Part shown: positions 7,192 through 13,182 of the stretch, one piece after another
How the letters are laid out: each line of letters starts with the position of its first letter
Numbering within the stretch: position 1 is the first letter of the stretch
NCBI GenBank assembly: GCA_003153055.1
Contig: PMBV01000245.1
Span: forward strand, 25,893 to 39,938
Source of the DNA: Myxococcales bacterium
GTDB lineage: Bacteria; Myxococcota; Myxococcia; Myxococcales; Myxococcaceae
Direction: 5' to 3'
Length of the DNA stretch: 14,046 nucleotides
Program-made: the position numbers and the translations under genes
The notes under the pieces: generated by a model
What the model was told of the DNA's origin: nothing
What the model saw: the letters and a program-made list of their open reading frames with translations, nothing else
The model's database searches: none

Positions 7192-7503
7192 ATGTACGCG
7201 GTCATTCGAACAGGTGGCAAGCAGTACCGCGTCGCGGAAGGTGACGTGCTCCGCATCGAGAAGATCGGCGGGGACGCGGGTTCCGAGGTGAAGTTTGCCG
7301 AGGTCCTGATGGTGGGCGGCCAGGAAGCGGTGCAGGTGGGCAAGCCGATGGTGGCTGGCGCACTCGTCACCGGCAAGATCCTCCGCCAGACGAAGGATCG
7401 TCGCGTGCTGCACTTCCGTAAAGAGAAGGAAGGGTGGACCCGCCTCCGTGGGCACCGGCAGCCGTTCACCGAGGTGAAAATCACCGCCGTTTCCGCGGCC
7501 TAA
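7192..7503 (+). CDS. rplU: 50S ribosomal protein L21
   Basis: 103 residues beginning [14 protein letters not shown], the diagnostic N-terminus of bacterial L21, with VLRIEKI and the internal EVLMVGG segment. The C-terminal [14 protein letters not shown] corresponds to the conserved RRGHRQ motif that contacts 23S rRNA. L21 is a component of the large ribosomal subunit near domain II of 23S rRNA and L20. Length matches the family. The Shine-Dalgarno is AAGGG at 7179-7183, eight bases before the ATG. It is the first gene of the conserved rplU-rpmA-obg cluster, 19 bp before rpmA, and follows a candidate promoter and a leader hairpin. Confidence 0.98.
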   Translation: MYAVIRTGGKQYRVAEGDVLRIEKIGGDAGSEVKFAEVLMVGGQEAVQVGKPMVAGALVTGKILRQTKDRRVLHFRKEKEGWTRLRGHRQPFTEVKITAVSAA

Positions 7504-7522
7504 GAAGGGTTCACGAAGCGCC

Positions 7523-7792
7523 ATGGCACACAAAAAAGGACAAGGCAGCTCACGCAACGGCCGCGACTCAAATTCGCAGCGTCGTGGGGCGAAAGCTTAC
7601 GGTGGGCAGTTCATCACCGCGGGCAGCATCATCATTCGCCAGCTGGGGACCAAGATTCACCCCGGCAAGAACGTGAAGGCTGGCCGCGATCACACGCTGT
7701 TCTCGGTGGTCGACGGAGTCGTCACCTTCGAGCGGATGGACAAGACGCGCAAGCGCGTGTCGGTGTACCCAGTCCCCGCGGCCGCGAGCTAG
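7523..7792 (+). CDS. rpmA: 50S ribosomal protein L27
   Basis: 89 residues starting [18 protein letters not shown], the near-invariant L27 N-terminus that reaches the peptidyl transferase centre. [15 protein letters not shown] and [10 protein letters not shown] follow, then GRDHTLF and VVDGVVTFE, all in family order. There is no Firmicutes-type N-terminal extension needing protease removal. L27 stabilises tRNA substrates in the large subunit. It lies 19 bp after rplU. The nearest purine-rich stretch, AGAAGGG, is the rplU stop region itself, about 13 bases before the ATG, so spacing is rather long. A stem-loop separates it from obg. Confidence 0.98.
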   Translation: MAHKKGQGSSRNGRDSNSQRRGAKAYGGQFITAGSIIIRQLGTKIHPGKNVKAGRDHTLFSVVDGVVTFERMDKTRKRVSVYPVPAAAS

Positions 7793-7811
7793 GCCGAACC
7801 ACATGAAGCAC

Positions 7812-7834
7812 CTCCTCCCAGAATGCGGGAGGAG
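7812..7834 (+). terminator. Stem-loop between rpmA and obg, possible terminator or attenuator
   Basis: CTCCTCCC (7812-7819) and GGGAGGAG (7827-7834) form a perfect 8-bp stem with the 7-base loop AGAATGC. It begins 20 bases after the rpmA stop. No run of T follows, so it is not a classical intrinsic terminator. It could lower transcription into obg, mark an RNA processing site that protects the ribosomal gene mRNA, or be inert. The right arm (GGGAGGAG) also resembles a Shine-Dalgarno but is 59 bases before the obg ATG. Confidence 0.45.
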
Positions 7835-7893
7835 AGGAACGCCGCGGCTGGCAGCGAAAGACTGCTGACGCGGCGCGTGTCGTTTGGACGGCT

Positions 7894-9039
7894 ATGAAAT
7901 TCGTCGATCAGGTCCGCATCCACGTAAAGGCAGGAGACGGCGGAAACGGTGCCGTGGCCTTTCGGCGAGAGAAGTTCATCGAGAAGGGCGGCCCCTCGGG
8001 AGGCGACGGTGGCCACGGTGGCTCCGTCATCTTCGTGGCCCAGCCCCATCGCACCACGCTCCTCGACTTTCGCTACCTGCAGCACCACACCGCCCGCCAC
8101 GGCCAGCATGGCATGGGGAGCGACTGCAACGGCAAAGCGGCCGACGATCTCGTCCTCGAGGTCCCGGTGGGGACAATGGTGTTCGACGAGACCACCGGTG
8201 AGAAGCTGGTCGACCTGTCGACGCCTGGAGAGCGATGGGTGGCGGCCAAGGGCGGGCGGGGTGGGTTGGGCAACATGAACTTCACCACCTCGACGCGCCA
8301 GGCCCCTCGCTTCGCCCAAGACGGCACCCTGGGTGAGGAGCGCTCGCTCACCCTCGAGCTCAAGCTGTTGGCCGACGTCGGGTTGATCGGCTTCCCCAAC
8401 GCGGGGAAGTCGACGTTTGTCAGCCGGGTGTCGAGGGCCAAGCCGAAGATCGCCGACTACCCATTCACCACGCTGGTCCCCAACCTCGGCGTGGTGGCCT
8501 ACAAAGACGGCAAGTCTTTCGTGGTGGCCGACATTCCCGGGCTCATCGAGGGCGCCAGCGATGGCCACGGGCTGGGGCATCAGTTCCTCCGGCACGTCGA
8601 GCGCTGCCGCGTCTTGGTTCACCTGGTGGATCTGGGCGCCTCGACCGAGGGTCGAACGGCCCTCGGTGACTACGATGCCATCAACCGAGAGCTCGAGCGG
8701 TACAGCCCCACGCTGGCCGAGAAGCCGCAGATAGTCGTGGCCAACAAGCTCGACCTCACCCATGCGCGCGAAGCTCTGCCCGCGTTCGTCAAGGCGATGA
8801 AGCGGCGGCGCATCGAGGTGCTGCCGCTGTCGGGAGCCACGGGAGAAGGCTTGGGCGCGGTGCTCGATGCCTGTGCCAAGGTGCTGTACTCGGTGACGGA
8901 GCCCAAGCCTCGCCGGGCACGGACTCCTGCTGCCAAGCGGCCGGCTCCCCAGCCCGAAAAGGCAGCGAAGCGCTCCGCCAAGCGTCCGACTCCTCGGCCC
9001 GCGAAAGTAGCGAAGCGCGCGCCCAAGAGGTCCCGCTGA
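7894..9039 (+). CDS. obgE: Obg-family GTPase (ribosome assembly) with a basic Lys/Arg/Pro/Ala tail
   Basis: 381 residues. The glycine-rich Obg fold occupies 1-158 (MKFVDQVRIHVKAGDGGNG, GGPSGGDGGHGG, GGRGGLGN). The GTPase domain follows, with G1 GFPNAGKST (166-174), switch Thr in YPFTTLVPNLG (189-199), G3 DIPGLIEGA (213-221), G4 NKLD (284-287) and G5 SGA (313-315). Obg proteins bind the 50S subunit late in assembly and are linked to growth control and the stringent response. There is no OCT domain. Residues 336-381 form instead a very basic low-complexity tail containing two imperfect 15-residue repeats. The ATG at 7894 has only a weak GGA upstream, but the N-terminus matches the family exactly. 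The stop codon overlaps the start of the methyltransferase gene by one base. Confidence 0.97.
   Translation: MKFVDQVRIHVKAGDGGNGAVAFRREKFIEKGGPSGGDGGHGGSVIFVAQPHRTTLLDFRYLQHHTARHGQHGMGSDCNGKAADDLVLEVPVGTMVFDETTGEKLVDLSTPGERWVAAKGGRGGLGNMNFTTSTRQAPRFAQDGTLGEERSLTLELKLLADVGLIGFPNAGKSTFVSRVSRAKPKIADYPFTTLVPNLGVVAYKDGKSFVVADIPGLIEGASDGHGLGHQFLRHVERCRVLVHLVDLGASTEGRTALGDYDAINRELERYSPTLAEKPQIVVANKLDLTHAREALPAFVKAMKRRRIEVLPLSGATGEGLGAVLDACAKVLYSVTEPKPRRARTPAAKRPAPQPEKAAKRSAKRPTPRPAKVAKRAPKRSR
8929..9018 (+). repeat. Two tandem imperfect 45-bp repeats encoding the basic tail of Obg
   Basis: Unit 1 (8929-8973) encodes AAKRPAPQPEKAAKR and unit 2 (8974-9018) encodes SAKRPTPRPAKVAKR. They share 10 of 15 residues and, by my count, 35 of 45 bases. 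A partial third unit (APKRSR) ends the protein. The pattern points to growth of the tail by in-frame tandem duplication. Confidence 0.75.
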
Positions 9040-9710
9040 TGGGTGGCGGGGGTCCGAAGTACGAGGCCGCCAACGGACAGCCCAGCCCAGCCGAGTTGCT
9101 GCTGGCGCCGCGCAAGGAGCGCATTGAGGCGGTGATCCAGGGCCGCACTCGCTCGGTGACCGTGGTGCTCGATCGGCTCGAAGACAGCTTCAACATGGCG
9201 GCGGTGCTGCGAACCTGCGAGGCCATGGGTCTCCAAGAGGTTCACGTCATTCGCAACCCCGACGCGCCGTTCGCCCCCAACTCCAAGGTGACGCAGGGCT
9301 GCGACAAGTGGCTCGATCTGCACCTCCACCGCGACGCCACCGGGTGCTTCGAGCAGCTCAAGGGGCGGGGGTACCAGGTGCTGGCCTCGGCCATCAGACC
9401 AGGGGCGACGAGCTTGTTCGAGCTGGCGTTCGATCACAAGGTGGCGCTGGTGTTCGGCAACGAGCGTTTCGGGGTGTCAGAAGAGGTGCTCGAGCACGCC
9501 GATGGCACCTTCTGGATCCCCATGCGGGGCTTCGTGCAGTCGATGAACATCTCGGCCGCCGCGTCAGCCGCCGTCACCCGAGCCATCGCCTGGCGCCAGG
9601 AGCGGTTGGGGGTGCAGGGCGACCTATCGGCTCAAGAGCAGGGCGAGCTCCGCGAGCAGTTCTCGTACCTCTCGGTCAAGCAGCGGGGCCGGGTGTACCG
9701 AAACGGTTGA
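9039..9710 (+). CDS. trmH: SpoU/TrmH-family RNA 2'-O-methyltransferase
   Basis: 223 residues with the three SPOUT motifs: NMAAVLRTCEAMG (52-64, with the conserved Asn52 and catalytic-type Arg58), ALVFGNERFGVSEE (136-149, with Glu142) and the knotted cofactor-binding IPMRGFVQSMNISAAAS (160-176). The order and the total length fit TrmH, which methylates the ribose of G18 in tRNA using S-adenosylmethionine; related members methylate rRNA, so the exact target is inferred. The N-terminus has a Gly-rich start and a 30-residue helical lead. The C-terminal extension is Gln/Glu/Arg-rich. The ATG shares its A with the obg stop (TGATG at 9037-9041), implying coupled translation. lolA follows 46 bp downstream. 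Confidence 0.88.
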   Translation: MGGGGPKYEAANGQPSPAELLLAPRKERIEAVIQGRTRSVTVVLDRLEDSFNMAAVLRTCEAMGLQEVHVIRNPDAPFAPNSKVTQGCDKWLDLHLHRDATGCFEQLKGRGYQVLASAIRPGATSLFELAFDHKVALVFGNERFGVSEEVLEHADGTFWIPMRGFVQSMNISAAASAAVTRAIAWRQERLGVQGDLSAQEQGELREQFSYLSVKQRGRVYRNG

Positions 9711-9756
9711 AGCTCGCGGTTCCTTCTTCGTCGAAACCACTCGAGGAGGTCCACGG

Positions 9757-10476
9757 ATGACGACGACGTGTTGGGTGCTCGTGCTGTCGCTGGTGTCTGG
9801 GCTCGATGGCGGGGCTGTCTCTGATGGTGGCATGGCCAAGGCCCCGATGAGCCCTGAGGTGAAGGTCATCGTCGATCGGGTGCAGGCCTTCTACGAGGTG
9901 ACCCGAGACTTCACCGCGGGCTTTCGCCAGGACTACACGTACGCCGCCTCGAAGCGGAGCAAGTCGTCCTCCGGGACGGTGACGTACAAGAAGCCGGCGC
10001 AGATGCGGTGGGAGTACGGCGCCCCGTCGCCCCGCACCTTCGTCTTGGCGGGAGACCGGGTGTACATGCATGACCCCGAGGCCAAGCTCGTCACCCGCGC
10101 GGCGCTGGCGACCAATCAGCTCTCAGCATCGGTGACGTTCCTCTGGGGGCAGGGGAAACTGGCGGAGGAGTTCGCCATCACCAGGAAGCCGTGCCCCGAG
10201 TGTGAGGTGTCTCCGGCCCACCCGCGCCTGAGCCTCGTGCTCGAGTTGCTGCCCTTGAAGCCAGACCCCCGGTTCAAGAAGGTGCTGCTCGAGGTCGATC
10301 AAGCCACAGCGCAGGTGCTCAAGAGCACCGTCATCGACCCCGACGGCTCGGTCAACGCCATCTCGTTCCTCGACCTCAAGACCAACACGGGCGTCGGGGA
10401 GAAGGCCTTCAAGCTGACGCCACCGCCGGGTACCCAGGTGCAGGACTTCTTGGTGCCTGACGCCGGCGCGAGGTAG
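9757..10476 (+). CDS. lolA: LolA-like periplasmic lipoprotein carrier
   Basis: 239 residues. An N-terminal hydrophobic stretch (5-15) looks like an export signal but lacks the usual basic residues. The LolA fold is recognised by VTRDFTAGFRQDYTY (48-62), then GTVTYKKPAQMRWEY (73-87), the counterpart of the family G...RP..RW.Y motif. AGDRVYMHDPEAKLV (98-112) and a conserved C-terminal FLDLKTNTGVGEKAFKLTPPPGT block follow. LolA takes lipoproteins from the LolCDE exporter and shuttles them across the periplasm. The start is fixed by a strong GAGGAGGT at 9743-9750, six bases upstream. An unusual feature is KPCPECEV (144-151), a CxxC pair absent from classical LolA. Several predicted lipoproteins nearby would be clients. 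No lolB or lolCDE is present. Confidence 0.88.
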   Translation: MTTTCWVLVLSLVSGLDGGAVSDGGMAKAPMSPEVKVIVDRVQAFYEVTRDFTAGFRQDYTYAASKRSKSSSGTVTYKKPAQMRWEYGAPSPRTFVLAGDRVYMHDPEAKLVTRAALATNQLSASVTFLWGQGKLAEEFAITRKPCPECEVSPAHPRLSLVLELLPLKPDPRFKKVLLEVDQATAQVLKSTVIDPDGSVNAISFLDLKTNTGVGEKAFKLTPPPGTQVQDFLVPDAGAR

Positions 10477-10535
10477 GCGGGGCCGCGGGTTGGGCTCGAT
10501 TTGGGGTCCTCGGCTCACGCACGGGGAACGCGCCG

Positions 10536-10566
10536 CATATTGAGAACATGCAGTGTTCTCATGATG
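10536..10566. promoter_or_regulatory. Operator-like palindrome, core 10541-10561
   Basis: TGAGAACA (10541-10548) and TGTTCTCA (10554-10561) are perfect inverted repeats around TGCAG. After two unpaired bases on each side the symmetry resumes with CAT (10536-10538) and ATG (10564-10566). It is notably A/T-richer than its surroundings, lies 64 bp after the lolA stop and about 400 bp before the next gene, and is not followed by a T run, which favours a protein-binding site over a terminator. Confidence 0.55.
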
Positions 10567-10641
10567 CGAGTGGTTCGACCGTTGGACGCGCGTGTGTTCC
10601 ATCGGGCTTGAGGAGGCCGTGTCAGGCGCCTCCCCAGCCCT

Positions 10642-10677
10642 GTCATCACGGAGTACTGATTCGTACACCGTGATGAC
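10642..10677. repeat. Long inverted repeat (stem-loop) in noncoding DNA
   Basis: GTCATCACGG (10642-10651) pairs with CCGTGATGAC (10668-10677). After one A-A mismatch, GTAC (10653-10656) pairs with GTAC (10663-10666), leaving the six-base loop TGATTC. That makes 14 pairs in 36 bases, far stronger than background dyads. No T tract follows on either strand. It may be an RNA hairpin or a DNA operator. Confidence 0.6.
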
Positions 10678-10956
10678 GCGCTCGGAGACCTCTTGCCACC
10701 GAGGAGGAAGGACCCGCCAGCGGGCGCCGAGCGGCGAGCACGCCTTGAGGTGCGAGGGCGGGGCTGCTGTCCAACCACCAAGGCCGTCTGGCCAGCCCCA
10801 CTCGACGACCGGCCGAGGGGCTCGTGATGCTCGCCCAGGGCCTCCGAGCCCCCCTCAGACCGGCGCCATTCCCCAGAGCTTCGCCCGACGCCTCTGGCTC
10901 GCGGTGTCTTCCCGATTGCCCGGGCGCCCCGGGGCCCCCGCTGGCAGTATGTACCC

Positions 10957-12375
10957 ATGCGCTGGCTCCTCGCGATCCCGCTCGTCCTGATGGCCTGTGT
11001 ACGTGCGGTCGCTCCCGTCGCCTCGGGGTCGCTGGTCGGGCTCACCGTTCCACTCCTCACGTCTCCCTCGTTTCGACTCGCCGTGGGCGGGCAGCTCGCC
11101 GGGCGACCCGTGACCGTACACCTCGACCCCGGCTCCCAGCTCAGCCTGGTGAGCGGCGGCTGCGCGGGTGTCCACTCGATGGCAGGCCGAGTGCGGCTCA
11201 CCGACCCCTTCGGCCCCGAGAAGACCCTCCAGCTCGCCAGGATCGAGGGCCTCGATCTCGGCTCGGGGGCCCTCCCTGCCTTCGACGCCGGGCTCATCGC
11301 CGAGGAGGGCTGTCTCGTCATCTTGGGGGGCGACGAGCTCCAAGGTCTTGCCCTCGAGGTTCGCGCCGCCGCCCGCCTGGTGCGGTTTCGGCCCTCGGCC
11401 CCACGCGACGCTTGGCTCGCCACCATTCCCCCGAGCGAAGAGGTCGAGGTCATTCCACTCACCCGCGACCCACGCCACGACTGGCCTCTCGTCGCGGTAC
11501 GGGTGACTCAAGGCCAAGCCACCTTCACCGGTGCGCTGCTGTTCTCGACCGACGAGCCCCGAACTCGCCTGTACGAGGCTCCGGCGCGCGCCGCGGGCCT
11601 CAGGCCAGGCCTCGAGCTGCTCCAGGGGCTCCCTCTGCCCGACGGCCTCCAGCTGCCCACGTCGCTCGAGTCTCTCCGAGGGTTCGCGGTCGATCGCGTC
11701 GAGCTCTCCCAGGGGGTCGGCGTCGCCGGCGTGGCCGTCGAGCTGGAGGCCGGCGCCCCGCCGCGTCTCGCCCAAGGGGTGCTCGGCGCCGACGTGTGGG
11801 GTCGCTTCGACGCCATCATCGACCTCGGCCAGGGCCTCCTCGTGCTCCATCGGCCGCGCGTGCTGACCTCCGGGGCGCGCACCCAGTGCGAGCGTGATGG
11901 TCGGGTGGGCGAAGACGTCTGCTTCGAGGTGACCCAGCGACAGAAGCCTGGGGCGACAGTGGTGGGCCTGGCCACCTGGCGGTCACTCCCAGAGGGCGGC
12001 CGCATCAGCCTCGACTTCGTCGGCGTCGATCCCCCGTGTCGGGTTGGCTACACCTTCCCTCCCACGGATCGAGGCAAGAGCACGCTCCACGAGCTGCCCT
12101 GGGCACGGCTCAAGGAGGTGATGCCAGAGTGCGCCTCGAGCCTCGCCCTGGCCGCCCGGGTCGAGCCCGGCCTCTTTCAGGAGGGCCCGCTCGAGGAGTG
12201 CCCCGGCGTCTGCGCCTACGCCCAGGACATCGGCAGCGCTCGCGTCACCTGCGAGTGCCAGCCTACCCGAGGGAACCTCGACGAGGACGCCGAGCGCGAG
12301 CTGCTCCAGCTCTACCGCACCCTGCTCGAGAAGGCTCGGCCCGCTGCCGAGCCCGAACCTGAAGACCCCGAATAG
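10957..12375 (+). CDS. Predicted lipoprotein with two retropepsin-like (aspartyl protease-like) domains and a Cys-rich C-terminal region
   Basis: 472 residues. The signal MRWLLAIPLVLMAC has lipobox LMAC (11-14), so a lipoprotein is likely. Domain 1 (about 38-146) has the retropepsin outline: AGRPVTVHLDPGSQLSLV (48-65) with DPGS where active members have DTGS/DTGA, and VILGGDEL (121-128). Domain 2 (about 178-300) repeats it: ATFTGALLFSTDEPRTRLY, then the typical closing block GVLGADVWGRFDAIIDLGQGLLVLHRP (274-300). In domain 2 the active-site Asp position seems to be Ser (FSTDE). The remaining region (301-440) carries eight Cys, probably disulphide-bonded, and the end is Glu/Pro-rich. Two fused domains mimic the bilobed pepsin arrangement. 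With one Asp apparently lost it may be a binding protein rather than a protease. There is no clear Shine-Dalgarno; the start is chosen because the lipoprotein signal begins there. Homology is judged by motif only. Confidence 0.72.
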   Translation: MRWLLAIPLVLMACVRAVAPVASGSLVGLTVPLLTSPSFRLAVGGQLAGRPVTVHLDPGSQLSLVSGGCAGVHSMAGRVRLTDPFGPEKTLQLARIEGLDLGSGALPAFDAGLIAEEGCLVILGGDELQGLALEVRAAARLVRFRPSAPRDAWLATIPPSEEVEVIPLTRDPRHDWPLVAVRVTQGQATFTGALLFSTDEPRTRLYEAPARAAGLRPGLELLQGLPLPDGLQLPTSLESLRGFAVDRVELSQGVGVAGVAVELEAGAPPRLAQGVLGADVWGRFDAIIDLGQGLLVLHRPRVLTSGARTQCERDGRVGEDVCFEVTQRQKPGATVVGLATWRSLPEGGRISLDFVGVDPPCRVGYTFPPTDRGKSTLHELPWARLKEVMPECASSLALAARVEPGLFQEGPLEECPGVCAYAQDIGSARVTCECQPTRGNLDEDAERELLQLYRTLLEKARPAAEPEPEDPE

Positions 12376-12377
12376 AA

Positions 12378-12391
12378 AGAGCCGCCGCTCT
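12378..12391. terminator. Small stem-loop between convergent genes
   Basis: AGAGC (12378-12382) and GCTCT (12387-12391) pair around CGCC, in the 14-bp gap between two convergent stop codons and overlapping the minus-strand stop by two bases. A five-pair stem without a T run is weak evidence; position is the main argument for a bidirectional terminator. Confidence 0.25.
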
Positions 12392-13145
12392 ACTTGGTGC
12401 AGGCCGTGGCCAGCACCTCGGCCAACTCGGCGCGCCCGGCCAGCATCCGGCAGCCGTACTTCACCAGGTGCCGGTTCTCACCCTTGGTCAGGGCCTCGGT
12501 GAACGGAGCCCTGAGCTGAGAAAAGCAACGCCCAGTCACGATCTCCTTCGATTCCTGGGCCCAGGAGTCGCCCTCCACGACGTCGAGCATCACCTCGGGC
12601 AACTTCGGGTCGTCACACACGGCGTCGCCGTCGCGCGCGAAGGCGAGCTGGTAGAGGGGGAAGGCCACCGCGGGGATCAGCCGAGTGAGCACCACGTCCT
12701 TTGCCGCCCGTTGGGCCAGCTGGGGCGTCACGGTGTCTTTCTCGACGAACGCTCTCAGTCGCGTCAGCCACTCGTCGTCACCGCTGGAGTGACGGGACTT
12801 GCCGAAGGTGACCTTGAACGCCTCGAGGCCCGTTTCGGCCCGCTGCGCCATGTACACCTTCGAGGTCTTCAGCACGGGGTACAGCTTGAGTATCTCGTCG
12901 GCCGAGTCGAGGACGGTCTCGGGGCTCCGCGCCACGTCAGTGTCCTTGAGCTCGGCGGCGGCGGCCGTGGCGAGGAACGCGCCCCACTGCTCGTCTCGCT
13001 TGCTGGGGGCCACGGCAGCCAGAGACGTGCGCAACTCGCGCCATGACTGTTGCTTCTCGAGCGCGCGGAAGTCTTCCACCGGGTAGGGCGCTGGGGTCGC
13101 GCAACCGACGAGCAACCCCAGGGTCAGGAGCATCGTTCGGTTCAT
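12390..13145 (-). CDS. Predicted lipoprotein of unknown function
   Basis: 251 residues. The signal MNRTMLLTLGLLVGC has lipobox LVGC (12-15), followed by ATPAP, so acylation at Cys15 is likely. The mature part is mainly helical by composition (long Ala/Leu/Glu/Lys stretches such as FLATAAAAELKDTDV) and has four further Cys: VCDD, GRCFS, YGCRM and the terminal ACTK, suited to disulphides outside the cytoplasm. I do not recognise a family; helical-repeat proteins look similar but no repeat is clear. It lies 37 bp after the lysR-type gene on the same strand and may be cotranscribed with it. It converges on the protease-like lipoprotein gene. No Shine-Dalgarno is visible; instead a 7-bp GC hairpin ends one base before the ATG. 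Confidence 0.8.
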   Translation of the reverse strand: MNRTMLLTLGLLVGCATPAPYPVEDFRALEKQQSWRELRTSLAAVAPSKRDEQWGAFLATAAAAELKDTDVARSPETVLDSADEILKLYPVLKTSKVYMAQRAETGLEAFKVTFGKSRHSSGDDEWLTRLRAFVEKDTVTPQLAQRAAKDVVLTRLIPAVAFPLYQLAFARDGDAVCDDPKLPEVMLDVVEGDSWAQESKEIVTGRCFSQLRAPFTEALTKGENRHLVKYGCRMLAGRAELAEVLATACTK

Positions 13146-13146
13146 G

Positions 13147-13176
13147 GGCCGCGACCGTACACGAGTCGCCGCGGCC
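13147..13176 (-). promoter_or_regulatory. GC hairpin directly before the start codon of the 12390-13145 lipoprotein gene
   Basis: GGCCGCG (13147-13153) and CGCGGCC (13170-13176) form a perfect 7-bp stem with a 16-base loop, filling most of the 37-bp gap after the LysR-type gene. On the minus strand it ends one base before the ATG at 13145. It could block initiation unless melted, or act as a terminator of the upstream gene. GC-only stems of this size do arise by chance here. Confidence 0.3.
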
Positions 13177-13182
13177 GTGGGC

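Larger units (their letters stand above)
10477..10956. other. 480-bp interval without a convincing gene
   Basis: Open frames here (for example 10592-10990 plus and the part of 10515-11462 minus) give Ser/Arg/Gly-rich products without recognisable motifs or Shine-Dalgarno sites. The interval holds a 21-bp perfect palindrome at 10541-10561 and a 14-bp-stem hairpin at 10642-10677. It also has weaker inverted repeats, GGAGGC/GCCTCC at 10612-10633 and GGGGCTG/CAGCCCC at 10760-10799. I see no convincing -35/-10 pair or sigma-54 box. In a window where other gaps are mostly under 220 bp, this suggests regulatory DNA or a noncoding RNA upstream of the protease-like lipoprotein gene. Confidence 0.6.

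Noticed and set aside
7803..7868. 21-codon mini-frame between rpmA and obg (MKHLLPECGRR...)
   Set aside because: No ribosome binding site, and its bases are better explained by the stem-loop at 7812-7834.
7789..8763. 324-codon minus-strand frame opposite obg
   Set aside because: Obg motifs are unambiguous on the plus strand and this frame has no recognisable domain.
10541..10561. Palindrome as a LexA/SOS box (GAAC...GTTC)
   Set aside because: The GAAC and GTTC half sites are seven bases apart, not the four expected for the Gram-positive-type box, and no SOS gene is adjacent.
10760..10799. GGGGCTG/CAGCCCC inverted repeat taken alone as a terminator
   Set aside because: Seven GC-rich pairs with a 26-base loop and no T run; kept only as part of the possible structured RNA.
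10592..10990. 132-codon plus-strand frame in the gene-free interval
   Set aside because: Starts with GTG without a ribosome binding site, has Ser/Arg/Pro-rich composition, runs through two inverted repeats and overlaps the next gene out of frame.
10515..11462. 315-codon minus-strand frame covering the gene-free interval and the start of the protease-like gene
   Set aside because: Ser/Arg/Gly/Pro-rich composition, no Shine-Dalgarno or motif, and it conflicts with the lipoprotein signal encoded on the plus strand.
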